The notes under the pieces are model-generated. The model was not told the DNA's origin. It did not search any database and was given only the letters and a program-made list of their open reading frames with translations. 6,873 nt of DNA, taken from assembly GCA_964569015.1 (NCBI GenBank), contig CAZMSN010000077.1, positions 1-6,873 of the forward strand, read 5' to 3'. Shown here piece after piece: positions 1 through 5,980 of this stretch; the stretch's first letter is position 1, and every line of letters starts with the position of its first letter. Source of the stretch: CAYQEC01 sp964569015 (GTDB lineage: Bacteria; Actinomycetota; Acidimicrobiia; Spongiisociales; UBA5794). A program made the translations under genes and the position numbers.

Positions 1-237
1 CTTCGCCGAGGGGCCGGGCCGGGCCGGCCAGCGGTAGACGCGCATCCGCCGGCCACCCGCCATGACGGAGAGCCGTTCGGCGCGGTCCAGCAGCTCGCGG
101 GCGGGTGCGGCAACCCCGGGCCGTCGTGCCGGGGTGAAGCAGAGCCGAATGGCCTGGCGCCCGACCCTCCGGGGTGCGAGACGCCCGGCAGAGCGGAAGT
201 AGCCTCGCGCCACCGCGAGTCTCCACGAGCCCGTCAA
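1..237 (-). CDS. Alpha/beta-hydrolase-like protein, N-terminal part (runs off left edge)
   Basis: An open frame of 79 codons reaches the window edge without a stop. The visible protein has a basic N-terminus, then a segment with FTPARRP, an ARELLDRAERL helix, and AGGRMRVYRWP just before the edge. From memory, this order (CTPRRR-like motif, RAxR helix, GGxxxxYRWG strand) precedes the first strand and oxyanion-hole region of a group of actinobacterial alpha/beta hydrolases. The catalytic triad would lie outside the window, so activity cannot be judged. I place the start at TTG 237 because AAGGA (plus 244-248) sits 6 nt upstream; GTG at 213 is the alternative. The gene diverges from a TetR regulator gene, and its candidate promoter carries operator-like repeats, so it is the likely regulated target. 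Substrate unknown. The identification rests on about 80 residues. Confidence 0.5.
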   Translation of the reverse strand, partial: MTGSWRLAVARGYFRSAGRLAPRRVGRQAIRLCFTPARRPGVAAPARELLDRAERLSVMAGGRRMRVYRWPARPGPSAK

Positions 238-248
238 GCTCCATCCTT

Positions 249-291
249 CATGTTGACAGCGTAAACAACTAATGTAGGCGGCGTCAACATG
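249..291. promoter_or_regulatory. Operator-like inverted repeats, probable TetR binding region
   Basis: CATGTTGAC (249-257) and GTCAACATG (283-291) are perfect 9-bp inverted arms with 25 bp between them. The left arm also forms a tighter near-palindrome, TGTTGAC-agc-GTAAACA (251-267, 6 of 7 pairs), a size typical of TetR-family operators. There are thus three related half-sites. The 17-bp element covers the -10 and start site of the minus-strand promoter, and the third half-site covers its -35. The adjacent TetR protein is the obvious candidate ligand (inference from proximity). Confidence 0.55.
258..287 (-). promoter_or_regulatory. Candidate promoter of the hydrolase-like gene
   Basis: On the minus strand, TTGACG (plus 282-287) is followed after 18 bp by TACGCT (plus 258-263), matching an actinobacterial -35/TANNNT -10 pair. 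Transcription would start near 251 and leave a leader of about 14 nt that contains the AAGGA site of the TTG start. Both boxes overlap TGTTGAC-type half-sites, so a repressor bound there would block polymerase. Confidence 0.45.
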
Positions 292-399
292 AGCGAAGGC
301 CGGGTACCCGGCCTGATCACGAGCCGAGAGCCGATCCCGGGCAGGGCGCGCTCACCACGAATCAAGCCCGGATTTGCCCGACCCGGTCAGGATCCGTAA
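289..399 (+). CDS. Possible 36-codon leader ORF overlapping the tetR start
   Basis: ATG at 289, inside the right operator arm, opens a 36-codon frame ending in TAA at 397-399. The stop overlaps the tetR ATG as TAATG, the arrangement used in translational coupling. The peptide (starting MSEGRVPGLITSREP) is rich in Arg, Gly and Pro and matches nothing I recognise. No clear Shine-Dalgarno site precedes the ATG, so chance is quite possible. Confidence 0.18.
   Translation: MSEGRVPGLITSREPIPGRARSPRIKPGFARPGQDP
297..314. repeat. 18-bp perfect palindrome in the tetR leader
   Basis: AGGCCGGGTACCCGGCCT reads identically on both strands. It lies between the operator-like repeats and the tetR start. 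It could be a second protein-binding site or an RNA hairpin with a small central loop in the leader. It is unlike the TGTTGAC half-sites, so a different ligand or role would be expected. No U-run follows it. Confidence 0.4.
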
Positions 400-1019
400 T
401 GCAGCCCACAGCGAACCCATACCACCACGGTGACCTCAAAGCCGCCCTGGTAGCGGCGGCGACGCGGCTCATCGAGGAGGGCGGCCCCTCCTCCCTGAGC
501 CTGCGAGGTGTGGCCCGCGCCGTCAAGGTGAGTCACGCCGCCCCCTACCGGCATTTCCGGAACAAGAGGGCGCTACTCGAGGCGGTGGCGATCGAAGGAT
601 TCCGGGATCTGGGCAAGGCTCTCGACACCGTCATCGCCCAGAGCCCTGACGATCCGAGGCGACAGATGATCGATGCCGGGGCGATCTACGTCCGCGAGGC
701 GATCGACAACGCCCAGCGTGCCCAGCTCATGTTCGGGGGCCTGCTCCAGCGGGACGACCCGAGCCCGGCGCTGCAGGATGCCGCCGAGGCGGCATTCAGC
801 CGGTGCATCGGAATCATCCGCCGTGGTCAGCGACAGGGAGTCTTTCGACCTGGCTCTTCCAAGGGTCTCGTCATGGCGTACTGGGCAGCCTCACACGGCC
901 TCGCCATGCTCCTCATCAACGACGGGTTCGGAATTCGCAGTCTCGAGGAATCCCCCGAGGCGCTGTGGAGACTGGTAGCGGACAACCTGCTCGCCGGGCT
1001 GCTCGCCCCACCCACCTAG
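399..1019 (+). CDS. TetR/AcrR-family transcriptional regulator (WHG-type C-terminal domain)
   Basis: A 206-residue protein of normal TetR length. Residues 8-65 form the N-terminal DNA-binding domain: it opens with YHHGDLKAALVAAA, and the helix-turn-helix lies near 34-53 (SLRGVARAVKVSHAAPYRHF), followed by the usual NKRALLEAVA helix. The remainder is the helical ligand-binding and dimer domain. YWAASHG near 161-168 resembles the W-x-x-x-HG signature of the 'WHG' C-terminal type. The ligand cannot be predicted. ATG 399 is supported by AGGA at 389-392, 6 nt upstream. The gene diverges from the hydrolase-like gene with operator-like repeats between them, so it probably represses that gene and perhaps itself; I find no convincing promoter for tetR. 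Its stop (TAG 1017-1019) overlaps the stop of the convergent HNH gene. Confidence 0.9.
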   Translation: MQPTANPYHHGDLKAALVAAATRLIEEGGPSSLSLRGVARAVKVSHAAPYRHFRNKRALLEAVAIEGFRDLGKALDTVIAQSPDDPRRQMIDAGAIYVREAIDNAQRAQLMFGGLLQRDDPSPALQDAAEAAFSRCIGIIRRGQRQGVFRPGSSKGLVMAYWAASHGLAMLLINDGFGIRSLEESPEALWRLVADNLLAGLLAPPT

Positions 1020-2257
1020 GGCGAGCGGCCGCTGGTGGTGTAGACATGACCGAGGCCACTCGTCCAGCGGTGGTCACCATCATCCAGGGATTCGTGGGCC
1101 CATCCGGCCTGATGCCGGATCCGATGATCATGCCGGCACAACGGCACCAGATTGTCGACCGAGGTAGGGCCGTGCTCCGACCACGGGACCCGATGGTCGA
1201 GATCACAGGCAGCAGCCGGCATACGACACCCCGGAAACACGCACATCCGATCCCGGGCCTCCACCTGGCGGCGCTGGTCGGCAGAAGGCCGGCGCCGGGT
1301 GGTGCCGTTCACGATCACCTGACCACTACCAGGGTCGGTGACGCTGTACCGCCACTCGGCTCCCGGCTGCGAATCCGCGACCCGGCGGGCGATATCGGCA
1401 ACCACCGGACCGTATCCCGCCAGCTCACCCGGAGACTCCGAGAGCCGAGCCAGGGTCTCGAGATCGACCTGGATGTCCACCACGCCCCGGGGAGCGCCCG
1501 CAGCGCCGGCAGCGTTGGTGCCCTCGAGCAAATCCAACAGAACATCCGCCCGAAGCTGATCCATGGTCCGCAACTCGCCATCGACTCTCAGACTCCGAGC
1601 CAACCCGTTGATGCGACGAGCCGCAGCCGCCACCCGATCAGGAGGCAAATCCAGACCCAACAGGTTCGCGGTCCCCGCCTCGGTCGGCTCACACACCACC
1701 CGCCGGTCAGCCACCGCAGTCTCGTAGCGGTGCACCGCGTCGGCAGGGTCGACCTCGACACACAGCCGCCGGATCCGAGCCGCCAACTGCCCCGTTGTCA
1801 ACCGACCGGCACACTCAGCGATCCGATCCACCACATCACGGGCGGTGTCATCCGGCACGTGCACCGTGCCGAGGGCGATCACCCGCATCCGCCGCACGTC
1901 GATCTCACCTGAGACCAGCATTCCCCACACACGCGGCAACCGCCACCGCAGATCCAACGCCAGCGACAGCTCGACGTCCGCGCCCCGCCGCGTCAGCCGC
2001 AACGCGGCACGGATCTCCGCTGCCGCCGATTCGGCGGCTGTCTGAGGATCGTTGTCGATCTCGCCCATGGCTTCGGCCACCGCCACCATGTCCTCATAGA
2101 CGTGGGCGGCGTAGTGCGAGGCCATTCGCTGATGGGCGCGCAACACCACGATCCGGTCGTGACCCGACAATCCGGCCACGTCGACCGACGACAAGAACGC
2201 CGCCAGGACGGGACCCGGCTCCATCTGATCCAACCCACGGGGAACGTCATCGAACAT
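1016..2257 (-). CDS. DUF222 / 13E12-type protein with C-terminal HNH endonuclease domain
   Basis: A 413-residue protein. Roughly residues 10-300 are the helical DUF222 region (starting near GLDQMEPGPVLAAFLSSVD), and residues 336-386 are an HNH nuclease domain with paired cysteines in CVFPGC, the DLDHRVPW core, an Asn in VDNLVPL and the CRHDHRIRH end. All expected metal and catalytic positions are present, so it should be an active nuclease, but the cellular role of the family is poorly known. These genes are often multicopy and sometimes linked to mobility; I see no terminal repeats here. I choose ATG 2257 rather than GTG 2287 because TACGAT (2265-2270) is placed as a -10 for a transcript beginning at this ATG, and because a LexA box overlaps it. 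A leaderless, DNA-damage-induced gene is the inference. The stop TAG overlaps the tetR stop. Confidence 0.9.
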   Translation of the reverse strand: MFDDVPRGLDQMEPGPVLAAFLSSVDVAGLSGHDRIVVLRAHQRMASHYAAHVYEDMVAVAEAMGEIDNDPQTAAESAAAEIRAALRLTRRGADVELSLALDLRWRLPRVWGMLVSGEIDVRRMRVIALGTVHVPDDTARDVVDRIAECAGRLTTGQLAARIRRLCVEVDPADAVHRYETAVADRRVVCEPTEAGTANLLGLDLPPDRVAAAARRINGLARSLRVDGELRTMDQLRADVLLDLLEGTNAAGAAGAPRGVVDIQVDLETLARLSESPGELAGYGPVVADIARRVADSQPGAEWRYSVTDPGSGQVIVNGTTRRRPSADQRRQVEARDRMCVFPGCRMPAAACDLDHRVPWSEHGPTSVDNLVPLCRHDHRIRHQAGWAHESLDDGDHRWTSGLGHVYTTSGRSP

Positions 2258-2265
2258 ACGTTCGA
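2250..2265. promoter_or_regulatory. SOS box (LexA operator), mycobacterial type
   Basis: TCGAACATACGTTCGA is a perfect match to the TCGAAC-N4-GTTCGA LexA site of mycobacteria and other actinobacteria; the dyad extends by one more base pair on each side (2249-2266). It overlaps the -10 (2265-2270) and contains the ATG of the HNH gene (2255-2257). LexA bound here would block initiation. From memory, several 13E12-repeat genes of Mycobacterium tuberculosis also carry SOS boxes, so the pairing agrees with known biology. Confidence 0.85.
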
Positions 2266-2270
2266 TCGTA
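2265..2270 (-). promoter_or_regulatory. -10 element of the HNH gene
   Basis: TACGAT on the minus strand fits TANNNT. The A of ATG 2257 lies 7 bases beyond its last T, which is the expected transcription start, so the mRNA would be leaderless. No recognisable -35 is seen at 16-18 bp upstream; many actinobacterial leaderless promoters depend on the -10 alone. Confidence 0.5.
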
Positions 2271-2292
2271 CCACCCACCCCCGACACATTCC

Positions 2293-2334
2293 CTGCCCGA
2301 CACCACTTCGACCGAAGGTCACCGTGGCGGGCAG
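2293..2334 (-). terminator. Hairpin at the end of the membrane-protein gene
   Basis: CTGCCCGACAC (2293-2303) and GTGGCGGGCAG (2324-2334) pair at 10 of 11 positions; inside them CTTCG and CGAAG (2306-2317) form a second small stem. The structure spans the stop codon of the minus-strand membrane-protein gene and ends just before the HNH promoter. It lacks a U-run, so it is only a possible terminator separating the two genes. Confidence 0.3.
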
Positions 2335-2915
2335 ATGCCGGTGTCGACCAAGGTCTCGTAGTCGAAGGCGGGTGCCGAGATGGGGTAGTCGAGGCTGCGC
2401 CGCAAGGGGATACCGATCAGGTTGTGGAGCACGATTTCGGGTTGCTGACCCTCGACGAGCGCCGCGCATTCCGTGATGTCCCACAGGACGATCAGGTCGG
2501 CACGCTCCCGGTGACCCAGCCGCTGTGGCAACGCCGCCTCGGCGAGGTCGAGGCCCGGGCAAAGGGCCGCGAGGTAGTCGAGTGGGGTTTCGACGCGATC
2601 CGGGTCCACCCAATCGTCGCCGGCACCGGCCCCTTCGGACGCCCGTAGGATCCAGGCCCCGCTAACGGTGGCTCCCGGCACCTCCTCCACCGCCGCGATC
2701 TCGAACCCTCCCCAACTGGCCCAGCCGGCCTCGATCGAGACGGAGGTGACCACGTGGTGGTAGCCGGTCAGGGCGCTCCAGCCCCCTCTTCCATCGCCGT
2801 CGGCGAGCTGTGGTCGCAGGACGGTCAACGACACGAACCCGACGGCGAGCAGCGTGAGGGCGGCGAGAAGCCAGAGCAGCGCCCGCTCCCCGCGGCGACT
2901 CGGCGTCTCCGACAC
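2319..2915 (-). CDS. Small single-pass membrane protein of unknown function
   Basis: A 198-residue protein I do not recognise. It has a short basic N-terminus (SETPSRRGER), one hydrophobic segment at about 12-34 (LLWLLAALTLLAVGFVSLTVL) and an outward-facing domain of about 160 residues with three cysteines (119, 150, 195), as expected of a membrane-anchored or uncleaved signal-anchor protein. I choose GTG 2915 because AGGAGG (2922-2927) lies exactly 6 nt upstream; the longer frame from GTG 2945 would bury that site in coding sequence. It lies on the same strand as, and upstream of, the HNH gene (61 bp gap), but that gene has its own SOS promoter and there is no functional link. Real coding sequence is likely from the membrane segment and the strong ribosome site. 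Confidence 0.75.
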   Translation of the reverse strand: MSETPSRRGERALLWLLAALTLLAVGFVSLTVLRPQLADGDGRGGWSALTGYHHVVTSVSIEAGWASWGGFEIAAVEEVPGATVSGAWILRASEGAGAGDDWVDPDRVETPLDYLAALCPGLDLAEAALPQRLGHRERADLIVLWDITECAALVEGQQPEIVLHNLIGIPLRRSLDYPISAPAFDYETLVDTGICPPR

Positions 2916-2921
2916 CTCGAG

Positions 2922-2927
2922 CCTCCT
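2922..2927 (-). promoter_or_regulatory. Ribosome binding site deciding start GTG 2915
   Basis: AGGAGG on the minus strand with a 6-nt spacer to GTG 2915. It favours this start over the upstream GTG at 2945. Confidence 0.7.
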
Positions 2928-3040
2928 CTCGTCCCCGGGCGGCACTCACCCTACCCTCATCGACGCTGGCACGAGCCGATCCGACCTGGCAGACCCGTTC
3001 CCATGCGCATGTGATGATCCCCGGCCGCCGGCCGTTCCCG
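2928..3040. promoter_or_regulatory. Divergent spacer between the membrane-protein and ABC-F-like genes
   Basis: Two genes start outward from this spacer, so it should hold promoters in both directions. The only minus-strand candidate I see is TAGGGT (2948-2953) as a -10, without a good -35. No plus-strand pair stands out. A 10-bp palindrome CATGCGCATG lies at 3002-3011 and could be a binding site. Confidence 0.2.
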
Positions 3041-3045
3041 AGGAG
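3041..3045 (+). promoter_or_regulatory. Ribosome binding site deciding start ATG 3053
   Basis: AGGAG with a 7-nt spacer to ATG 3053. It excludes the in-frame ATG codons at 3011 and 3014 as starts. Confidence 0.7.
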
Positions 3046-3052
3046 TCCTCAC

Positions 3053-3538
3053 ATGCCTGCAACCCTGTCGATTCACGATGTCACGGTCACCCGTGGCGCC
3101 GTCCCCGTCTTGGACCACGTCGATCTCGTGGCCGCCCCCGGCCGACGCACCGGCGTGGTCGGGCCGAACGGGGTGGGGAAATCCACCCTGCTGGCGGCTT
3201 GCGCCTCGGCCCTGCCTCTCGACTCTGGCGAGGTGCGAGTGGCGCCCATCACCGCCACCGTCGGGTGGCTGCGGCAGGAACCCGAGCGCTCGACGTCGTC
3301 GCTGTCGCCGGGTGAACGGACCCGTGCCGAACTGGCGCTGCTCATGGCCCAGGGGGCCAATCTGCTCGTGCTCGACGAACCGACCAATCACCTGGATCTG
3401 CCCGCCATCGAGCAGCTCGAACAGGCACTCGACGCCTTCACCGGAACACTGCTGCTCGTCACCCACGATCGGGCGTTCCTCGATGAGGTGCGGATCACCC
3501 GGAGGGTGCGGCTGGTGGAGGGGCGCATCGCAGGCTGA
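3053..3538 (+). CDS. Internally deleted ABC-F-like ATPase (one chimeric nucleotide-binding domain)
   Basis: A 161-residue protein with all ABC ATPase motifs: Walker A GPNGVGKST at 37-45, Q-loop VGWLRQE near 70-76, signature LSPGERTR at 84-91, Walker B LLVLDEPTNHLDL at 104-116 and H-switch VTHDR at 136-140. The DEPTNHLDLPAIEQLEQAL stretch marks the ABC-F family, cytoplasmic twin-domain ATPases of about 530 residues acting on ribosomes. Only about 8 residues separate Q-loop from signature, where family members have 40 or more forming the helical subdomain. The first part resembles domain 1 and the part from LSPGERTR resembles domain 2 of actinobacterial ABC-F proteins (from memory). An in-frame deletion of some 350-400 residues, junction near 3287-3302, would explain this. 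No stop or frameshift interrupts it, so it could be expressed, but it should lack the helical arm, the linker and the second ATP site. Normal activity is doubtful. Confidence 0.75.
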   Translation: MPATLSIHDVTVTRGAVPVLDHVDLVAAPGRRTGVVGPNGVGKSTLLAACASALPLDSGEVRVAPITATVGWLRQEPERSTSSLSPGERTRAELALLMAQGANLLVLDEPTNHLDLPAIEQLEQALDAFTGTLLLVTHDRAFLDEVRITRRVRLVEGRIAG

Positions 3539-3603
3539 ATCGCCCCACACCGCTCGCCCGCGTGTCACCCTCGGCTCCTATCGTCGGGCCGGAGGTAATG
3601 CAC

Positions 3604-4574
3604 ATGACCGAGCTCGATCTCGTCTCGACCATACGAGTGACTCCGACGGCGCCCTTCGATTTCGACGGAACCGTGTTCAAGCCCGACCACTTCCCTTCGC
3701 CCGACACGGCTTGGGAGCCAGGTACCCGGTGGCAAACGATGCGCTGGCAGGGAAGAGCTCTCGGCCTCGTCCTCGCCGACGAGGGTGAGACCGATCATCC
3801 TCGGATGAGGGTGGACGTCTACTCGGCCCGGCCTCTCGATCACGATTCAACAGACGCTCTGACAACCGAGCTTCGCTACCGGTTCAACCTCGACCTCGAT
3901 CTCGGCGACTTCTCGGCTCGGTTCGGCCGGGACCCCGTCCTCGGCCCGGTCCTCGAACACCGGCGCGGGCTGCGTCCCGCCCACCCCGGCTCCTTGTACG
4001 AGTACCTGATGATCGGCATCGTGTTGCAGAACGCGACCGTTCGGCGCTCCACGCAGATGCTGCGAGCACTGCTCGAAGCTCACGGCGAGCTGCTCGCGTT
4101 CGATGATCGGCGCCTCTGGTGCTTCTGGCCCCCGGTCATCTCGCCGACGTCCCCGAGGACGATCTCCGAACCCTGAAGGTCGGATATCGGGCCAAGTCGA
4201 TCAAGCGGATCGACGATGCTTTCGCCGCCGGGCAGATCAACGAGCTCGAGCTACGCAGGTGCGGCCTCGCCGAGCAGCGCCAAGGCCTGCTCGCCCTCTA
4301 CGGCGTGGGACCGGCAACGGTGCAGTACCTGCTCACGGACGTGTTCCATCGATGGGACGTTCTCGACCACATTTCTCCGTGGGAGCAGAAGATCTACTCG
4401 CGCATCCTCTTCGGCACCGATCCGGACGATCCCGCACCCGTCGAGCACTTGCTCACCGAAATCGCCCAATGGGCTCCCTACCGCGGCCTCGCCGTCCACT
4501 ATCTCTGGGAAGACCTCTGGTGGCACCACACCGAGGCGTCCCTCTCGTGGCTCGCCACGCTCATCCGGCGTTGA
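3604..4574 (+). pseudogene. HhH-GPD family DNA glycosylase (AlkA/OGG-like), frameshifted
   Basis: Two overlapping frames encode one protein. The first starts at ATG 3604 (GGAGG at 3591-3595, 8-nt spacer) and encodes an N-terminal beta-rich domain, then SLYEYLMIGIVLQNATVRRSTQML, which matches the first helices of the glycosylase fold. It should stop being meaningful near 4129-4133, a run of five C, after which it ends at 4176. The next frame (-1) continues with GHLADVPEDDLRTLKVGYRAKSIKR, the helix-hairpin-helix LLALYGVGPATVQYLL (229-244 of the repaired protein) and VLDHISPWEQK, whose Asp (255) is the probable catalytic residue. Adding one C gives an uninterrupted 323-residue enzyme. The family removes damaged bases in base-excision repair; substrate not predictable. 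Everything else is intact, so a recent mutation or a homopolymer read error are equally good explanations. It ends 51 bp before a convergent gene. Confidence 0.8.
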
Positions 4575-4625
4575 GCACGGGCGCTGGTCCGGCTCACTCC
4601 TCCGGGATCTCAAGGCACCGACCCC

Positions 4626-5867
4626 TCACCAAGGAATGGCGAGCTGGTCGATGATGGCCTGACCCCATTCGGTCGGCACCAACGGCCAGTCGTCCTGCAG
4701 GCACTCACTGGGGTCGTCACCCTGGAGCATGGTCGGTCGATTCTGTGAGGAGAACGACCAGCCGATGTAAGGAATCTCGAGCGTCTCGGCGGTCGCCATG
4801 AGTTGCTTGGCCACGTCGATGGTCTCCATGTAGGTGCCGTCCGGCCCGAATTCGCCGATGATGACCGGCAGCGTCTCGGCAGGGTCGATGAACAGCTCTT
4901 GCCAGTCGTTCGGTGGGTTGTAGGCGTGAGTCTCGTAGATGATGTTGATGCCGCCGCCGGCCGTGATTGGATGCGTCACGTAGTAGTCGAGATCGCGGGC
5001 ATAGTGCTGCGTGCCCTGGACGGCGATGAGGTGATGCGGCCCCGCTGCGGGTTCCACGCTGCGAAGCGTCGCCACTGCCGCGTTCATGGCGTTCCAGACG
5101 TCGGAGTCGCTGGTGTCGTGGGGCTCGTTGGTGACACCGTAGAGCATGTGTGGTGAATCGAGGAACGTCTCGGCGAGCTTGGTGTAGATCGGCATCGTGG
5201 CGTCGGTCGGGAGTTCGTGCTCGTCCTGGCTCGGGTGGGAGAACAGCGTGACCATGACGTAGACGCCCGGCTTCGTGCCGATGTGATCGACGATCGCCTC
5301 GACGTCGGCCAGGTACTCAGGGTCATCGATGATGTCTGTCCACTGCACGACCGTGTAGGGACCCACCTGATTGCTCTCCCAGCTCACCAGGTTGAACCGG
5401 AAGAAGTTGACGTTCCACTCGTCGATCAGCACGTCGATCCGTCGAATCCACTCATCGACGCTGGGCTCCGTCCAGGCACAGGCGCCGGCGTTACGGGTGT
5501 CGAAGATGTTCACCCCTCGTCCGTGGAACGCCGATCCGTCCGGGAGCAGGATCCGGTTCTCCTCGACTCGCAGCCAGCCGGTGGGCTCAGGAAGCGCCGG
5601 GGGCGGGGATCCGAAGGCGCGGTGCAGGAAGGCGGCCATTTGTTCGCGGGTGACGTAGTCGCCGGGGCAGAACCGGTCATTGGTGGGTGGGTTGCAGCCG
5701 TAGGTGATGTCCTCCCCTGCCAACCAGGCGATGGCGGTAGCGAACTGATTGGTGGTAGGGACATCGTCGAACACCGCCGGCGCCGTCTGCGCCTCCGACT
5801 CGACCGGCGCCAAACCCACCACCATCAGCAACGCGAGTCCACTCAGACCAATCATCAGGCGACGCAT
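4626..5867 (-). CDS. Secreted glycoside hydrolase family 5 with SLH-like module
   Basis: A 413-residue exported enzyme. Residues 1-27 are a signal peptide (RR, then GLSGLALLMVVGLAP; likely cleavage after SEA). Residues 32-86 are an SLH-like module (VFDDVP, AIAWLAGEDITYGCNPP, NDRFCPGDYVTREQMAAFLHRAF) with a probable Cys58-Cys67 pair. Residues 98-413 are a TIM-barrel GH5 domain: Arg157 in FFRFN, His211 in TLFSH, acid/base Glu248 in VTNEPH, His314 and Tyr316 in THAY, nucleophile Glu339 in IIGEFGP and Trp370. All expected active-site residues are present, so it should hydrolyse a beta-linked polysaccharide such as cellulose or mannan outside the cell; specificity cannot be told. ATG 5867 has GGAGG at 5876-5880 with 8 nt spacing, and the signal peptide begins there. 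It is downstream of an LRR gene with the same module, but has its own candidate promoter. Confidence 0.9.
   Translation of the reverse strand: MRRLMIGLSGLALLMVVGLAPVESEAQTAPAVFDDVPTTNQFATAIAWLAGEDITYGCNPPTNDRFCPGDYVTREQMAAFLHRAFGSPPPALPEPTGWLRVEENRILLPDGSAFHGRGVNIFDTRNAGACAWTEPSVDEWIRRIDVLIDEWNVNFFRFNLVSWESNQVGPYTVVQWTDIIDDPEYLADVEAIVDHIGTKPGVYVMVTLFSHPSQDEHELPTDATMPIYTKLAETFLDSPHMLYGVTNEPHDTSDSDVWNAMNAAVATLRSVEPAAGPHHLIAVQGTQHYARDLDYYVTHPITAGGGINIIYETHAYNPPNDWQELFIDPAETLPVIIGEFGPDGTYMETIDVAKQLMATAETLEIPYIGWSFSSQNRPTMLQGDDPSECLQDDWPLVPTEWGQAIIDQLAIPW
5611..5707 (-). repeat. SLH-like module repeat, copy 1 (in the GH5 gene)
   Basis: This 97-bp stretch aligns without gaps to 6708-6804, with 14 mismatches by hand count (about 86% identity). 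It encodes the ITYGCNPP...RFCP...REQMAAFLHRAFG part of the module. The DNA-level similarity suggests module duplication or gene conversion between the neighbouring genes. Confidence 0.8.
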
Positions 5868-5907
5868 GCGGGATTCCTCCCACTGCTCACAACCGGCATC
5901 TCCGCTG

Positions 5908-5936
5908 ACCGTATCGGCCGGCCGTCGAATCGACAA
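5908..5936 (-). promoter_or_regulatory. Candidate promoter of the GH5 gene
   Basis: On the minus strand TTGTCG (plus 5931-5936) and TACGGT (plus 5908-5913) are separated by exactly 17 bp. Transcription would start near 5901, leaving a leader of about 34 nt with the GGAGG site. An interrupted dyad, GTCGA-a-TCGAC (5924-5934), overlaps the -35 and could be an operator. Confidence 0.5.
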
Positions 5937-5952
5937 TGAGCCGCCAGGCCCG

Positions 5953-5973
5953 TCTCGGCGCCGCTCGCCGAGA
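5953..5973 (-). terminator. Stem-loop after the LRR gene
   Basis: TCTCGGCG and CGCCGAGA form a perfect 8-bp GC-rich stem with a 5-nt loop, starting 7 nt after the stop of the LRR gene. No U-run follows, which is common for actinobacterial terminators. With the promoter just downstream, it supports separate transcription of the two surface-protein genes. Confidence 0.5.
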
Positions 5974-5980
5974 GCTCAGG

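Noticed and set aside
11..29. GGGCC tandem repeats near the left edge
   Set aside because: Three short units inside coding sequence for a Pro/Arg-rich segment; expected in a GC-rich genome.
254..282. TTGACA at 254-259 as the -35 of tetR on the plus strand
   Set aside because: No TANNNT lies 16-19 bp downstream; TAATGT at 270-275 is only 10 bp away. The sequence is better explained as an operator half-site.
803..1912. A 369-codon plus-strand frame opposite the HNH gene
   Set aside because: It is antisense to a well-supported DUF222-HNH protein, is rich in Arg, Pro and His with no domain, and overlaps tetR. High GC content explains such shadow frames.
1795..2361. A 188-codon plus-strand frame extending over the SOS promoter
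   Set aside because: Low-complexity Arg/Pro/Ser composition, antisense to the HNH gene and crossing its promoter; no start signal.
3562..3603. GTG 3562 or ATG 3598 as the glycosylase start
   Set aside because: GGAGG at 3591-3595 has the right spacing only for ATG 3604; it would be 2 nt from ATG 3598 and downstream of GTG 3562.
4120..4140. Programmed -1 ribosomal frameshifting in the glycosylase gene
   Set aside because: The codons around CCCCC (tgg ccc ccg) do not form a proper X-XXY-YYZ slippery heptamer, and I see no obvious downstream pseudoknot. An indel is simpler.
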